Shown here piece after piece: positions 5,886 to 13,695 of a stretch of 15,143 nucleotides of DNA (position 1 is the stretch's first letter; every line of letters starts with the position of its first letter). This DNA comes from Candidatus Zixiibacteriota bacterium (lineage in GTDB: Bacteria > Zixibacteria > MSB-5A5 > JAUVRN01), in NCBI GenBank assembly GCA_030597645.1, contig JAUVRN010000013.1:1-15143 (forward strand). The letters run 5' to 3'. The notes below the pieces were generated by a model. That model was not told where the DNA came from. It was given only the letters and a program-made list of their open reading frames with translations, and searched no databases. Both the position numbers and the translations under genes were made by a program.

Positions 5886-8771
5886 TTGGGCACGCAACAC
5901 TCTGATACCGAAGGATTTAGACAGCCACGCGTCGACTTCGTGGCCGCCGCGATCACCACGGCCCTGTTCTTGATCATATACGGGCTGACGGTGCAGCGGA
6001 CCATGTCGTTCTGGGATTGTGGTGAGTTCATCGCCGCCGCGTCGATTCTGGGGGTACCGCATCCACCCGGTACGCCGCTGTTCATGCTGATCGGGCGCTT
6101 GTTCTCTATAGTGCCCTTCGCCGCCGACATCAGCCTCAGAGTCAACATGGTGAGTGTCGTTTCGGGTGCATTCGCAGTGGGCATGGCCTATCTGGTGGCG
6201 GCACGCTATCTGCGGCGCTGGTGCCTGCGTAACGCGGAGTTTACGGGCAAAGAGATCATCATCACCGGCGGCAGCTTCTGCGCGGCGGTCCTGCTCGGCT
6301 CGGCCGCGACCGTGTGGAGCAACGCCGTCGAGGCGGAAGTGTACGGCATCACGCTGTTCATCTTCATGACCATCATGTACGCGGCGCTTACGTGGGTAGA
6401 CGTACGCTACAAACCGCTGGGACCGCGCCTGCTCGTGTTTGCTTCGTACATGGCCGTGTTCGGACTGGGTGTGCACATGATGGTGTTCCTGGCCATTCCC
6501 GGTCTCTGGTTGATGGTCGTACTGTTCCACCAGGACTATCGCAAGGACTGGCGGATCTGGGCCGGCGCCCTGGCTACGATGATGGTGATGGCCGCAGGGA
6601 CCGAAGCGTTCCTCTGGAATCTCAATTACCTGTTCGGTCTTTCGCTCTGGTGGCTGCTGGCGCCCGATTCACTCAAGCGCAAGTTCTCCGGCTGGATCGT
6701 CCCGCTGTGGGCTACCGTACTGTACGTGCTGTTCACGCTGACCTTCCCGATCGCGATGTTCGAGCGCTACGGCTGGGGCACGTTCGACTGGCTGGGCACC
6801 GGGGCCATCTTCCTGGCTTCGCTGATCGGCAGCTTCTACGCGGCCGGTGAGGAGCAGGGGCTTTCCAGGCGCCGCTGGGGACTGCTGTCGGGCATCGCCG
6901 GCGCATCCCTCGTCGCCTTCACGATGCAGCTTTATATCCCGATCCGCAGCCTCGAGAACCCGCGGATCGATGAGAACAACCCGGATAACTGGCAGACCTT
7001 CAAGAGCTTTCTCGAACGCAAACAGTACGGCCAGCAGTCCATGGTAACGCGCATGTTCAAGCGGCGCGGGCTCTGGCAGAACCAGTTCGGGCGTCATCCG
7101 CGGATGGGTTTCTGGGGCTTTTTCGAAGAGCAGTTTGTCGTGCAGGGCCGCCCCTTCTACCTGCTGTTCATCATCGGCCTGTTGCCGTTCGTGGTGCCGT
7201 TCGTACGCAGCGGCGCGGCACGCGAGGAGGACATGGCCCACCGCTACGGCGTATATGTGTATCTGCTGATTACGCTGCTGGCCGCCACCATGGGGCTGGT
7301 GGTCTACATGAATTTTGCCGACGGCGTGTTCTACAATGCAACCGCCACGGACCAGGCGTATCTGGAAGTGCGTGATCGTGACTACTTCTTCACGACCGGC
7401 TTTGCCCTGTTCGGCGTCTGCATCGGGATCGGCATGGCGTGGCTTGCGGGCATGGCGGCACAGCGGATGCAGAGGCTGGCATCGGGCATGGCATCGGGCG
7501 TCACGGCGGTGGCCGGCCTGCTGCTGTTCGTGGCACTGCCCCTGGGCACGATACAGGCCAACTGGTTCCGTTGTGATCGTTCGGCCAACTTCGTGCCGTA
7601 CGACTATGCCTACAACATCCTGGAAGGCTGCCCGCCCAATGCCATCCTCTTCACCAACGGTGACAACGACACGTTTCCCGTCTGGTGCCTGCAGGAAGCC
7701 TACGGATTCCGGACCGACGTGCGCGTGGTCAATCTCTCCCTGGTCAACACCGACTGGTACATCCTGCAGATGAAGAACCAGTACGGCGTGCCCATGCACC
7801 TGCGCGACGAGCAGATCAAGACGGTCCCGGATCGACTGGACGACGGACGGCTGTATGCCAAACCGATGCAGCCGTATGACGACCGTTTCCGCGGCTACCG
7901 GCACGACCTCGTTCCGTACATGGACCCCGACCGCAATCTGATTCGCGTTCAGGATCAGATGGTCGAGCAGATCGCGCTGGCCAACGACTGGAAGGATCCC
8001 ATCTTCTTTTCCGGGAGCTACTCGGGCCAGACGATGCTGAATCTTCCCCGGCACATGGAGATGGTCGGCCAGAACTACCGCATGGTAAGAGAAGAAGGCG
8101 ACCGGATGCTCGACACCGCCGAGTCGGTGCGCCTCTACGACTCGGTGTATGCCTATCGCAGCTTCGCCGACCTGGATTCGTACCAGGACGAGAGCACGGC
8201 GAGCCTGCTCTGGGCTTATCCCGAGAAAATGCTCCAGGTGGCGGATCGTTACCTGCAGGCAGGCGATACGGCCACCGCCATCCGGCTGGCCGAGAAGGCG
8301 CGGGAGACCCTGCCGGCCTACTGGCGCGGGCATCATTACCTGGTCCAGTTGTACGGACGGATGGGTCGCGGGGAGGACTCCGCACGTGTCGTCGATGAAG
8401 GCCTGGCGGCCCTGGAGCACCTGCACAAAGTCAATCCAGGCAACGTGCTCTACGTACAATCCTATGCACTGGTCCTGGACGCGGCCGGACGCAATGCCGA
8501 TGCGCTGACCTTCCTCACCGAGGAGTTCCGCCGTCGACCCAAGGAAGAACTGATATTCGTAACCCTGGCACAATTCGCCATGCGTGCCAATGACCAACCC
8601 CGGCTCGAACTGGCTGCGCGACTCTGGCTCGATGGTCATCCCACCGACGCACGAGCGCGGCAGCTGTTGAGTCTGGGCACCCAGGGAGTGCCGCCGCCCG
8701 TGCCGACACCCGTGCCGACACCGACACCGACATCGACATCGGCACCTACGCCGACGCCTGTGGGGCCCTGA
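5886..8771 (+). CDS. DUF2723 (TMEM260/GT-C-like) membrane protein with TPR region and Pro/Thr tail
   Basis: This 961-residue protein has about a dozen transmembrane helices in residues 15-580. The first loop carries FWDCGEF (Asp44, Glu47) and HPPGTPLF (59-66). Acidic first-loop residues are the usual catalytic feature of GT-C glycosyltransferases. EVRDRDYFF (from 494) and NGDNDTFPVW (from 591) with RTDVRVVNLSLVNTDWY are the hallmark DUF2723 motifs. The eukaryotic relative TMEM260 is a protein O-mannosyltransferase; bacterial members are not characterised, so sugar transfer is inference. Residues about 783-930 form TPR-like helices, and 936-961 are a Pro/Thr/Ser tail. The start is TTG 5886, preceded by TAGGAG at 5 nt spacing and lying just after the promoter. 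The longer frame from TTG 5823 would begin inside the -35 box. It heads a run with the phosphatase (34 bp gap) and the EamA gene. Confidence 0.85.
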   Translation: MGTQHSDTEGFRQPRVDFVAAAITTALFLIIYGLTVQRTMSFWDCGEFIAAASILGVPHPPGTPLFMLIGRLFSIVPFAADISLRVNMVSVVSGAFAVGMAYLVAARYLRRWCLRNAEFTGKEIIITGGSFCAAVLLGSAATVWSNAVEAEVYGITLFIFMTIMYAALTWVDVRYKPLGPRLLVFASYMAVFGLGVHMMVFLAIPGLWLMVVLFHQDYRKDWRIWAGALATMMVMAAGTEAFLWNLNYLFGLSLWWLLAPDSLKRKFSGWIVPLWATVLYVLFTLTFPIAMFERYGWGTFDWLGTGAIFLASLIGSFYAAGEEQGLSRRRWGLLSGIAGASLVAFTMQLYIPIRSLENPRIDENNPDNWQTFKSFLERKQYGQQSMVTRMFKRRGLWQNQFGRHPRMGFWGFFEEQFVVQGRPFYLLFIIGLLPFVVPFVRSGAAREEDMAHRYGVYVYLLITLLAATMGLVVYMNFADGVFYNATATDQAYLEVRDRDYFFTTGFALFGVCIGIGMAWLAGMAAQRMQRLASGMASGVTAVAGLLLFVALPLGTIQANWFRCDRSANFVPYDYAYNILEGCPPNAILFTNGDNDTFPVWCLQEAYGFRTDVRVVNLSLVNTDWYILQMKNQYGVPMHLRDEQIKTVPDRLDDGRLYAKPMQPYDDRFRGYRHDLVPYMDPDRNLIRVQDQMVEQIALANDWKDPIFFSGSYSGQTMLNLPRHMEMVGQNYRMVREEGDRMLDTAESVRLYDSVYAYRSFADLDSYQDESTASLLWAYPEKMLQVADRYLQAGDTATAIRLAEKARETLPAYWRGHHYLVQLYGRMGRGEDSARVVDEGLAALEHLHKVNPGNVLYVQSYALVLDAAGRNADALTFLTEEFRRRPKEELIFVTLAQFAMRANDQPRLELAARLWLDGHPTDARARQLLSLGTQGVPPPVPTPVPTPTPTSTSAPTPTPVGP
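8695..8762 (+). repeat. Short GACACC-type tandem repeats encoding a Pro/Thr tail
   Basis: The 3' end of the DUF2723 gene is low complexity. The unit gtgccgacaccc occurs twice, then ccgaca units repeat in tandem and degrade to tcgaca and ggcacc. The encoded tail is PVPTPVPTPTPTSTSAPTPT. The unit lengths (6 and 12 nt) are multiples of three, so expansion or loss would keep the frame and change only tail length. Confidence 0.75.
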
Positions 8772-8805
8772 CGCGAGCGGGCACAGGCAAACGGATATTG
8801 ATGCG

Positions 8806-10104
8806 ATGAACACACCCAATCAACCCGGCGACCGCCTGCAGGCCGAGAATGACCGCCTGCGCCAGGCCGTCGAAGAGCTGTCGATTCTCAACGAGATCGC
8901 CACGGCTATCGACTCCAGCATGAAGGTGGACGAGATCAACAAACTGATCGTCACCAAGTGCATTCGGCGCATGGGTGTGGAGCAGGGCGTTATTCGCCTG
9001 CTCGATCAGTCCGATCCCAATCAGGCGTTCAAGACGCTGGTCCGGGTCGTGGACCACTCCGAGGACGGCCTCCCGTTCCGGCTGGGACTCACACTCACCG
9101 GCTGGATCCTCAAGAATCAGAAACCGCTTCTGACCAACGACCTGCACAACGACGAACGCTTCAAGGGTACGTCCAGCGAAGCACCGGAGATCAAGTCGGT
9201 GCTGGCGGTACCTCTCAAGACGCGCAACCGTATGGTCGGCGTCCTGTCGGTCTTCAACAAACGCGGGAACAAGCCGTTCGACGACGACGACCAGCGCCTG
9301 CTCACGATCATCGCGACCCAGTCCGCACAGGTCATCGAAAACGCCCGCCTGCAGGAAGAAGAACAGCGTCTTCACCTGATGGAGGAGGATCTGCGCGTCG
9401 CGCGGACCATTCAGGAAAGCCTGGTTCCCAAGTCCGTCCCCAAAGTCGACGGCATCGATCTATACGGCTTCACCGCACCCGCGCGCGAAGTGGGAGGCGA
9501 TTACTACGACTGGATACCGCTGTCGGATGGACGCATCGGCTGCGTGGTGGCGGACGTGTCGGGCAAGGGCATGCCGGCCTCCCTGCTCATGGCCCAGCTA
9601 CAGGCCGCGTTCAAGGCGCAGGCCCAGGCGGGCAAGCCACCGGACGAAGTCGTGACCGCGGTCAATCAGTTCCTCGGCATCACTATGGAACCCGCCCGAT
9701 TCGTTACGCTGTTCTACGCCATTGTCGATCCTGCCGCGGGCAAGCTCGTGTACGCCAACGCCGGACACAATCCGCCCCTGGTGTGGGGACCCGACGGCGA
9801 GGTCCAGTGGTACGGCGAAGGTGGCCTGATGCTGTCCCCCGTCTCCACGCTTCCGTATGAAGCGCACACACAGGATTTCCCCCCGGGAAGTGGTATCGTC
9901 ATCTATTCCGACGGGGTCACCGAAGCGGAAGCGCCCGCCGGTGAGCAGTGGGAAGAACAGAACCTCGAGGCCGCTGCCATGCACGGACCGCGTTCATCCG
10001 CGCAGGAGATAGGCGAGCGCATCAAGATGGCACTGGAGCACTTCGTCGCCGGCGCCGAGCAGTCCGACGATATCACGCTGACCGTGATGCTGCACAACAA
10101 GTAG
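8806..10104 (+). CDS. GAF-domain PP2C/SpoIIE-type serine phosphatase (RsbU-like)
   Basis: This 432-residue signalling protein starts with a short coiled coil (about 5-30). A GAF sensor domain follows (about 30-185; NDLHNDERFKG, SVLAVPLKTRNRMVGVLSVF and ATQSAQVIENARL are typical), then a helical linker with RVARTIQESLVPK, and a PP2C-type catalytic domain (about 205-431). Metal-binding signatures are intact: VGGDYYD (Asp232), VADVSGKG (Asp250), YSDGVTEA (Asp369) and SDDITLTV (Asp421/422). The YANAGHNPP segment is also present. Such proteins dephosphorylate a phospho-Ser anti-anti-sigma factor (RsbV/SpoIIAA type) in partner switching; none is encoded in this window. The protein is soluble and probably cytoplasmic. 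The ATG at 8806 has only a weak upstream GGAT. It lies 34 bp after the DUF2723 gene and 31 bp before the EamA gene, so co-transcription is likely. The GAF ligand cannot be told from the sequence. Confidence 0.92.
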   Translation: MNTPNQPGDRLQAENDRLRQAVEELSILNEIATAIDSSMKVDEINKLIVTKCIRRMGVEQGVIRLLDQSDPNQAFKTLVRVVDHSEDGLPFRLGLTLTGWILKNQKPLLTNDLHNDERFKGTSSEAPEIKSVLAVPLKTRNRMVGVLSVFNKRGNKPFDDDDQRLLTIIATQSAQVIENARLQEEEQRLHLMEEDLRVARTIQESLVPKSVPKVDGIDLYGFTAPAREVGGDYYDWIPLSDGRIGCVVADVSGKGMPASLLMAQLQAAFKAQAQAGKPPDEVVTAVNQFLGITMEPARFVTLFYAIVDPAAGKLVYANAGHNPPLVWGPDGEVQWYGEGGLMLSPVSTLPYEAHTQDFPPGSGIVIYSDGVTEAEAPAGEQWEEQNLEAAAMHGPRSSAQEIGERIKMALEHFVAGAEQSDDITLTVMLHNK

Positions 10105-10107
10105 CGG

Positions 10108-10122
10108 CCGGGCCTCGCCCGG
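10108..10122 (+). other. Small GC hairpin between phosphatase and EamA genes
   Basis: CCGGGC-CTC-GCCCGG is a perfect 6-bp stem with a 3-nt loop, starting 4 nt after the phosphatase stop. No T-run follows, so it is not a canonical intrinsic terminator. It might pause transcription, protect the upstream mRNA end, or reduce expression of the following GTG-start gene, which lacks a clear Shine-Dalgarno sequence. It could also be chance in GC-rich DNA. Confidence 0.35.
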
Positions 10123-10135
10123 ACGAATCGCTGCC

Positions 10136-11029
10136 GTGTCCACGCTCACCATCTACGCTCTTCTCTGCCTGATCTGGGGCTCCACGTGGCTGGCCATCCG
10201 GATCGGACTGGCCGACATGCCGCCGTTCTGGTCGCTGTCGATCCGCCTGATTCCGGCCCTGCTGTTCTTGATCGCCGTGGCCGCGTATCGCGGGACGCCC
10301 ATGGCTCCCCTGCGCCGGGAAAAGTGGCGCGTCCTGCAGATCGGTCTGCTCACCTACCCGGGTGCATACTGCCTGGTGTACTGGGGAGAGCAGTACATCA
10401 CTTCGGGTCTCGCCGCCGTTATGTTCTCGACGATGCCGTTCTTTGTGGCGCTGTTCGCCTGGTGGCTGCTGCCCGCAGAGAGGCTGGGACCACGCGCGGC
10501 CATGGGGCTCGTCCTCGGCTTCGGCGGACTGATGACCATCTACTGGGAGCAGATCAACCTGGGCAGCACGGAGAAAGTGTTCGGCATGCTCGCGGTGACG
10601 CTGTCGGCACTGATCGCAGCATTCAATACGGTGACCATCCGGCGTTGGATGGCCGATATGCCGGCGGTGGCACTGTCCACGGCGACCGTGGCACTGGGCG
10701 GTCGCATCGTGCCCTGTGTCGCCCGGGGCGGACCCGCACCGGCCCCCGAGCACCTCACGCTGCGCGCCGTAACGGCGGCCACGTATCTCGGGATCGCCGG
10801 CTCCGGCCTGGCATTCGTGCTCTACTATCAACTCCTGTCGCGCGTGCCGGCGCTCACCATGTCACTGATCACCTTTGTTACACCACTGATCGCGCTGACG
10901 CTCGGAGTGTTCTTCGATTACGAACCCTTCGGATGGCGCACCTGGACGGGCATCGGCCTGGTGCTGGCCGGTGTTCTGCTAGCAGCCCTGGGGTCGACCG
11001 GCCGCGAGCAACTGCAACACGGCGACTAA
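10136..11029 (+). CDS. EamA-family drug/metabolite transporter (DMT superfamily)
   Basis: This 297-residue inner-membrane protein has the two tandem EamA repeats of about five helices each (about 3-135 and 143-290). Recognisable parts are LIWGSTWLAIRIGL at the N-terminus, TMPFFVALFAWWLLPAERLG at the end of repeat 1, and YLGIAGSGLAFVLYYQLL with TFVTPLIALTLGVFFDYEPF in repeat 2. Members export or import amino acids, nucleosides or other metabolites; the substrate here is unknown. The start is GTG 10136, because the first helix begins right after it and no upstream in-frame start has a better site. No good Shine-Dalgarno sequence is visible. One oddity is the segment expected to be helix 6 (about 180-202), which contains Arg190, Pro193 and Arg197 and is more polar than usual. 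The TAA overlaps the stop of the convergent patatin gene. Confidence 0.88.
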   Translation: MSTLTIYALLCLIWGSTWLAIRIGLADMPPFWSLSIRLIPALLFLIAVAAYRGTPMAPLRREKWRVLQIGLLTYPGAYCLVYWGEQYITSGLAAVMFSTMPFFVALFAWWLLPAERLGPRAAMGLVLGFGGLMTIYWEQINLGSTEKVFGMLAVTLSALIAAFNTVTIRRWMADMPAVALSTATVALGGRIVPCVARGGPAPAPEHLTLRAVTAATYLGIAGSGLAFVLYYQLLSRVPALTMSLITFVTPLIALTLGVFFDYEPFGWRTWTGIGLVLAGVLLAALGSTGREQLQHGD

Positions 11030-13608
11030 AAGGGCAGCCCCAGATTGACGTAGCCGATCAGCGGTCGCTTTTCGGCGATAGCCAGCGAAAAATCGAGCGG
11101 TCCGGCAGGCGTGTCGATGGTGTACGCGATTCCGACGCCGTGATCGACGTCGAGCAGATCGATGCGCTCTTCGTTCTGCCAGATGTTTCCCAGATTGTAC
11201 TGCAGCGTAATGTAGCGTGGTCCGCCGTTGTGCAAGCGGCTGATGATTCGCCCGTTCCAGTAATGATCGCCCCGTCCCTCTCCGATCCGCCAGCCCATGA
11301 AGTCGTAACGGCCGCCCATTACGAACTGCTCCGAGAGGGGCAGACGCGTGTCTGCTGTCCCGGCCCTGAGGCACAGGATGATCACGTGCTTGTGCCGCAG
11401 GGGGATAATGCCCTCCAAATCGGCGTGGAGCCTCGTGTACGTGACACTGCCGCCGAGCAGGTCCTGGGCGTGCTCAAGCTGGATACTCTGCCGGTACCCG
11501 GTGCGCGGGATGGGGTAACGGTCGTAGGTGTCGAGTACGGCTTCGACATACAGGGATCTGATCGCGTATTCTCTGAAACTGAAGCCGGGTTCCACGAACT
11601 CGTCCACACTTTCGGCTCGCAGGCCGGCAGACAGTAGCCCAAAACGGCGAAGCTGCTGGCCCAGGGCAAACCGGACGCCGGTGCGGTTAAATCGCAGTGA
11701 GAACGGCAGCGCGTGGGTGAAGGTGTATAGGCGCCACTGGTTACGGCGATGGTAAAACGAGAGGCGGTACGCCAGGTAGCTGTTGAAGAGTCGATCATTG
11801 CTGGCATTGAGGGCATAGTGCTTGCGGCGTTCACCGTACATGCCGTAGATCGCCGCTTTGTGCCCCGATCCGAGGACATTGATGTCCGCCAGCTCCGCGA
11901 AACCCTCGCCGTGAAACTCTTCGTGCCAGTGCAGGCCGAGTCGCAGCCGTGTGTATTCAGTCTCCTTGAATCTGAGCTGGATCTCCGACCCTGCCGCCGT
12001 TCGTACGGTGCGCGCGGTTACGGATTCGAAGAGGCCGGTGGCATAGAGCGATGATACACCGCGGTCCAGGTCCTTTTCGTCGAGCGGCCGGCCCACCAGA
12101 TCCGGCATATAACTGAAGACCAGGCCGTCTTTGGTTCGCTGTGTACCCTCGATGGTCACGTCCGTCACCGGCGCTTCGTCTATCGCGACGGCGAGTATCC
12201 CGTCGTCGGACAGGGTTGCGGACCCGATCGTCACCAGCGGATAGCCCTGCTGCTGATAGACGGCGAGCACTTCGTCGAATGCATGGTGGAGCTCCGGCCC
12301 GTCAAATCGGTCGTTCAGGAGAGGCCGGAATGCCCGGCCCAGGCTGTCGCTGGAGATCAGCGTATTACCCTCGAACTCCACCCGGCGGATCGAAGCGACT
12401 TCCTCTACGTGCCAGATCAGTCGTGCACTGTCTGAGAGGGACACGACATCGACCCGTGCCTCGCGGAGCCAGACCGACTCGGCCCGGGCAACCAACAGAT
12501 CGGTCAATTCCCGTGAGGAGCCGCGTTCGCCGTACCCCACAGCCAGCAGAGACGGCCCCTCGGACCCGACGATTCGCCAGCTGATCACGGAATCGGCGGA
12601 GTCCGGCGCGGGATCCCACGCTCGAAGCAGGGAGTCCAAACGGGCCAGTACAGGTGCGGTAGCCGCGCGGCCGCGCGCTACCAGACTGTCGAGATCCTCG
12701 AAATCGGTGTTCTCGGACTCGGCCAGATCGGGAGCCACCACCAGATCGGCCAGGGCCAGTTGCTCCTGCTGGCGCTTCAGCACCATGATGGTCGTGGCCT
12801 GACTGACCAGGGTGAACGGGTCGTTGAGATCTTCGAGCGGCAGCAGAGGCGAGGTGACGTCGACGGCCACCACGATGTCGGCTCCCATGTCACGCGCCAC
12901 ATCCACGGGAATGGGATCGAGCAGACCACCGTCGGCCAGCAGCTTGCCCTCCGTTTCCCACGGCGTAAACGCCAGCGGCACGGCGAGCGTGGACCGCAGT
13001 GCGTCCACGAGATTGCCCGAGCCGATGACTTCACGTTGGCCCGATACGAGATCCGTGGCCACCACGCGCAGAGGAATCGGCAGACGGTCGAAATCACCCT
13101 CTATCCTGTAGTCTGCGGAGCGCGTCAGGCCGGAGAGAAAGTCGGAGAGACTCTGACCCGCGGACAACGCCGTCGGCACCTTGGGCTTGAAGTTGTCGAA
13201 GTGCAGTTCGATGAGCGCTTCGTCTTTTTCCTTGCGACGGGAAACGAACAGGCTTCGCCGCGGCGGCTGATTGGAGAGAAAGCCCCGCCAGTCGGTACTG
13301 CGCGCGATGCGGATGAGCGAATCGGCACTGTACCCCGCTGCGTACAGACCACCCAGCGTGCCGCCGATAGACGTCCCGACGATATAGTCCAGGGGAAGAC
13401 CCGCGTCCTCCCAGGCCGCCAGCACCCCGAGGTGAGCAAATCCGCGAGCGCCTCCACCCGAGAGAACCAGCGCCACACGGGGTCGCGGGGTGAGTGGTTC
13501 GAGCCAGCTTATGTCACCGATCTGATTCCGCCGGGCAGGCGGCTGCAGGGTCGTGGTATCCGCCAGCGCGAGCGGGCAGAACAATACAACCAGAACCAGG
13601 GCACGCAC
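11026..13608 (-). CDS. Patatin–POTRA–beta-barrel outer-membrane protein (type Vd / PlpD-like)
   Basis: This 860-residue protein has a short signal peptide (MRALVLVVLFCPLALA). A patatin-like lipase domain follows (about 44-325) with the oxyanion loop GGGARG (51-56), nucleophile Ser80 in GTSIG, and catalytic Asp226 in DGG, so the Ser-Asp dyad is intact. POTRA-like units follow. VRRVEF-type strands start near 407 (IRRVEFEGNTLISSDSLGRA) and near 483 (VTDVTIEGTQRTKDGLVFSY), and a possible degenerate one lies at about 345-405. Residues about 550-860 alternate like a BamA/surface-antigen barrel and end in Phe (GYVNLGLPF), as outer-membrane proteins do. The relative Pseudomonas PlpD is a phospholipase A1 exported by its own barrel. 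Secretion and lipase activity here are inferred. The start is GTG 13608; an in-frame TAG lies three codons upstream, so it cannot be longer. No clear Shine-Dalgarno sequence is present. It is divergent from the methyltransferase gene. Confidence 0.9.
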   Translation of the reverse strand: MRALVLVVLFCPLALADTTTLQPPARRNQIGDISWLEPLTPRPRVALVLSGGGARGFAHLGVLAAWEDAGLPLDYIVGTSIGGTLGGLYAAGYSADSLIRIARSTDWRGFLSNQPPRRSLFVSRRKEKDEALIELHFDNFKPKVPTALSAGQSLSDFLSGLTRSADYRIEGDFDRLPIPLRVVATDLVSGQREVIGSGNLVDALRSTLAVPLAFTPWETEGKLLADGGLLDPIPVDVARDMGADIVVAVDVTSPLLPLEDLNDPFTLVSQATTIMVLKRQQEQLALADLVVAPDLAESENTDFEDLDSLVARGRAATAPVLARLDSLLRAWDPAPDSADSVISWRIVGSEGPSLLAVGYGERGSSRELTDLLVARAESVWLREARVDVVSLSDSARLIWHVEEVASIRRVEFEGNTLISSDSLGRAFRPLLNDRFDGPELHHAFDEVLAVYQQQGYPLVTIGSATLSDDGILAVAIDEAPVTDVTIEGTQRTKDGLVFSYMPDLVGRPLDEKDLDRGVSSLYATGLFESVTARTVRTAAGSEIQLRFKETEYTRLRLGLHWHEEFHGEGFAELADINVLGSGHKAAIYGMYGERRKHYALNASNDRLFNSYLAYRLSFYHRRNQWRLYTFTHALPFSLRFNRTGVRFALGQQLRRFGLLSAGLRAESVDEFVEPGFSFREYAIRSLYVEAVLDTYDRYPIPRTGYRQSIQLEHAQDLLGGSVTYTRLHADLEGIIPLRHKHVIILCLRAGTADTRLPLSEQFVMGGRYDFMGWRIGEGRGDHYWNGRIISRLHNGGPRYITLQYNLGNIWQNEERIDLLDVDHGVGIAYTIDTPAGPLDFSLAIAEKRPLIGYVNLGLPF

Positions 13609-13614
13609 GTTCGG

Positions 13615-13643
13615 ATGCTAGGGTGCCCCCCCGGAGGCCGCAA
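13615..13643 (-). promoter_or_regulatory. Possible promoter for patatin gene with G7 tract in spacer
   Basis: Read on the - strand, TTGCGG (13643-13638) and TAGCAT (13620-13615) are 17 nt apart, matching the consensus at 3/6 and 4/6. The start of transcription would fall at or next to the GTG start codon (13608), implying a leaderless or nearly leaderless mRNA. The spacer contains seven consecutive G (13632-13626). Weak prediction. Confidence 0.25.
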
Positions 13644-13657
13644 GCCGAACTTTGGGC

Positions 13658-13686
13658 TTGGATGGCCGAGTGGGCGTGGGTATATC
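13658..13686 (+). promoter_or_regulatory. Possible promoter for the SpoU/TrmH methyltransferase gene
   Basis: TTGGAT (13658-13663) and TATATC (13681-13686) are 17 nt apart, matching consensus at 3/6 and 4/6. The start point would be about 13693, where GTG-ATG begins the coding region. No Shine-Dalgarno sequence precedes that start, so leaderless translation is possible. Weak prediction. Confidence 0.3.
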
Positions 13687-13695
13687 CTGCCGGTG

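Noticed and set aside
5345..5905. 186-codon + frame across the TPR gene end and antisense to the small membrane gene
   Set aside because: Composition is not protein-like and it runs over two better supported genes and a promoter.
6669..8819. 716-codon open frame on the - strand over the DUF2723 gene
   Set aside because: No recognisable domain, and Arg/Cys/His-rich where it reads the Pro/Thr repeat backwards. It is a GC-rich shadow of a gene with clear family motifs.
10105..10135. Intrinsic terminator after the phosphatase gene
   Set aside because: The 6-bp GC hairpin has no following T-run and the next gene starts within 14 bp of it.
10186..11637. 483-codon + frame spanning the EamA gene and the patatin 3' end
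   Set aside because: It is out of frame with the transporter and antisense to the barrel, with an Arg/Gly/Pro-rich composition and no domain.
12760..13695. Upstream extension of the methyltransferase frame by about 312 codons
   Set aside because: It lies antisense to the patatin gene, contains no domain, and the family N-terminus begins right at 13696.
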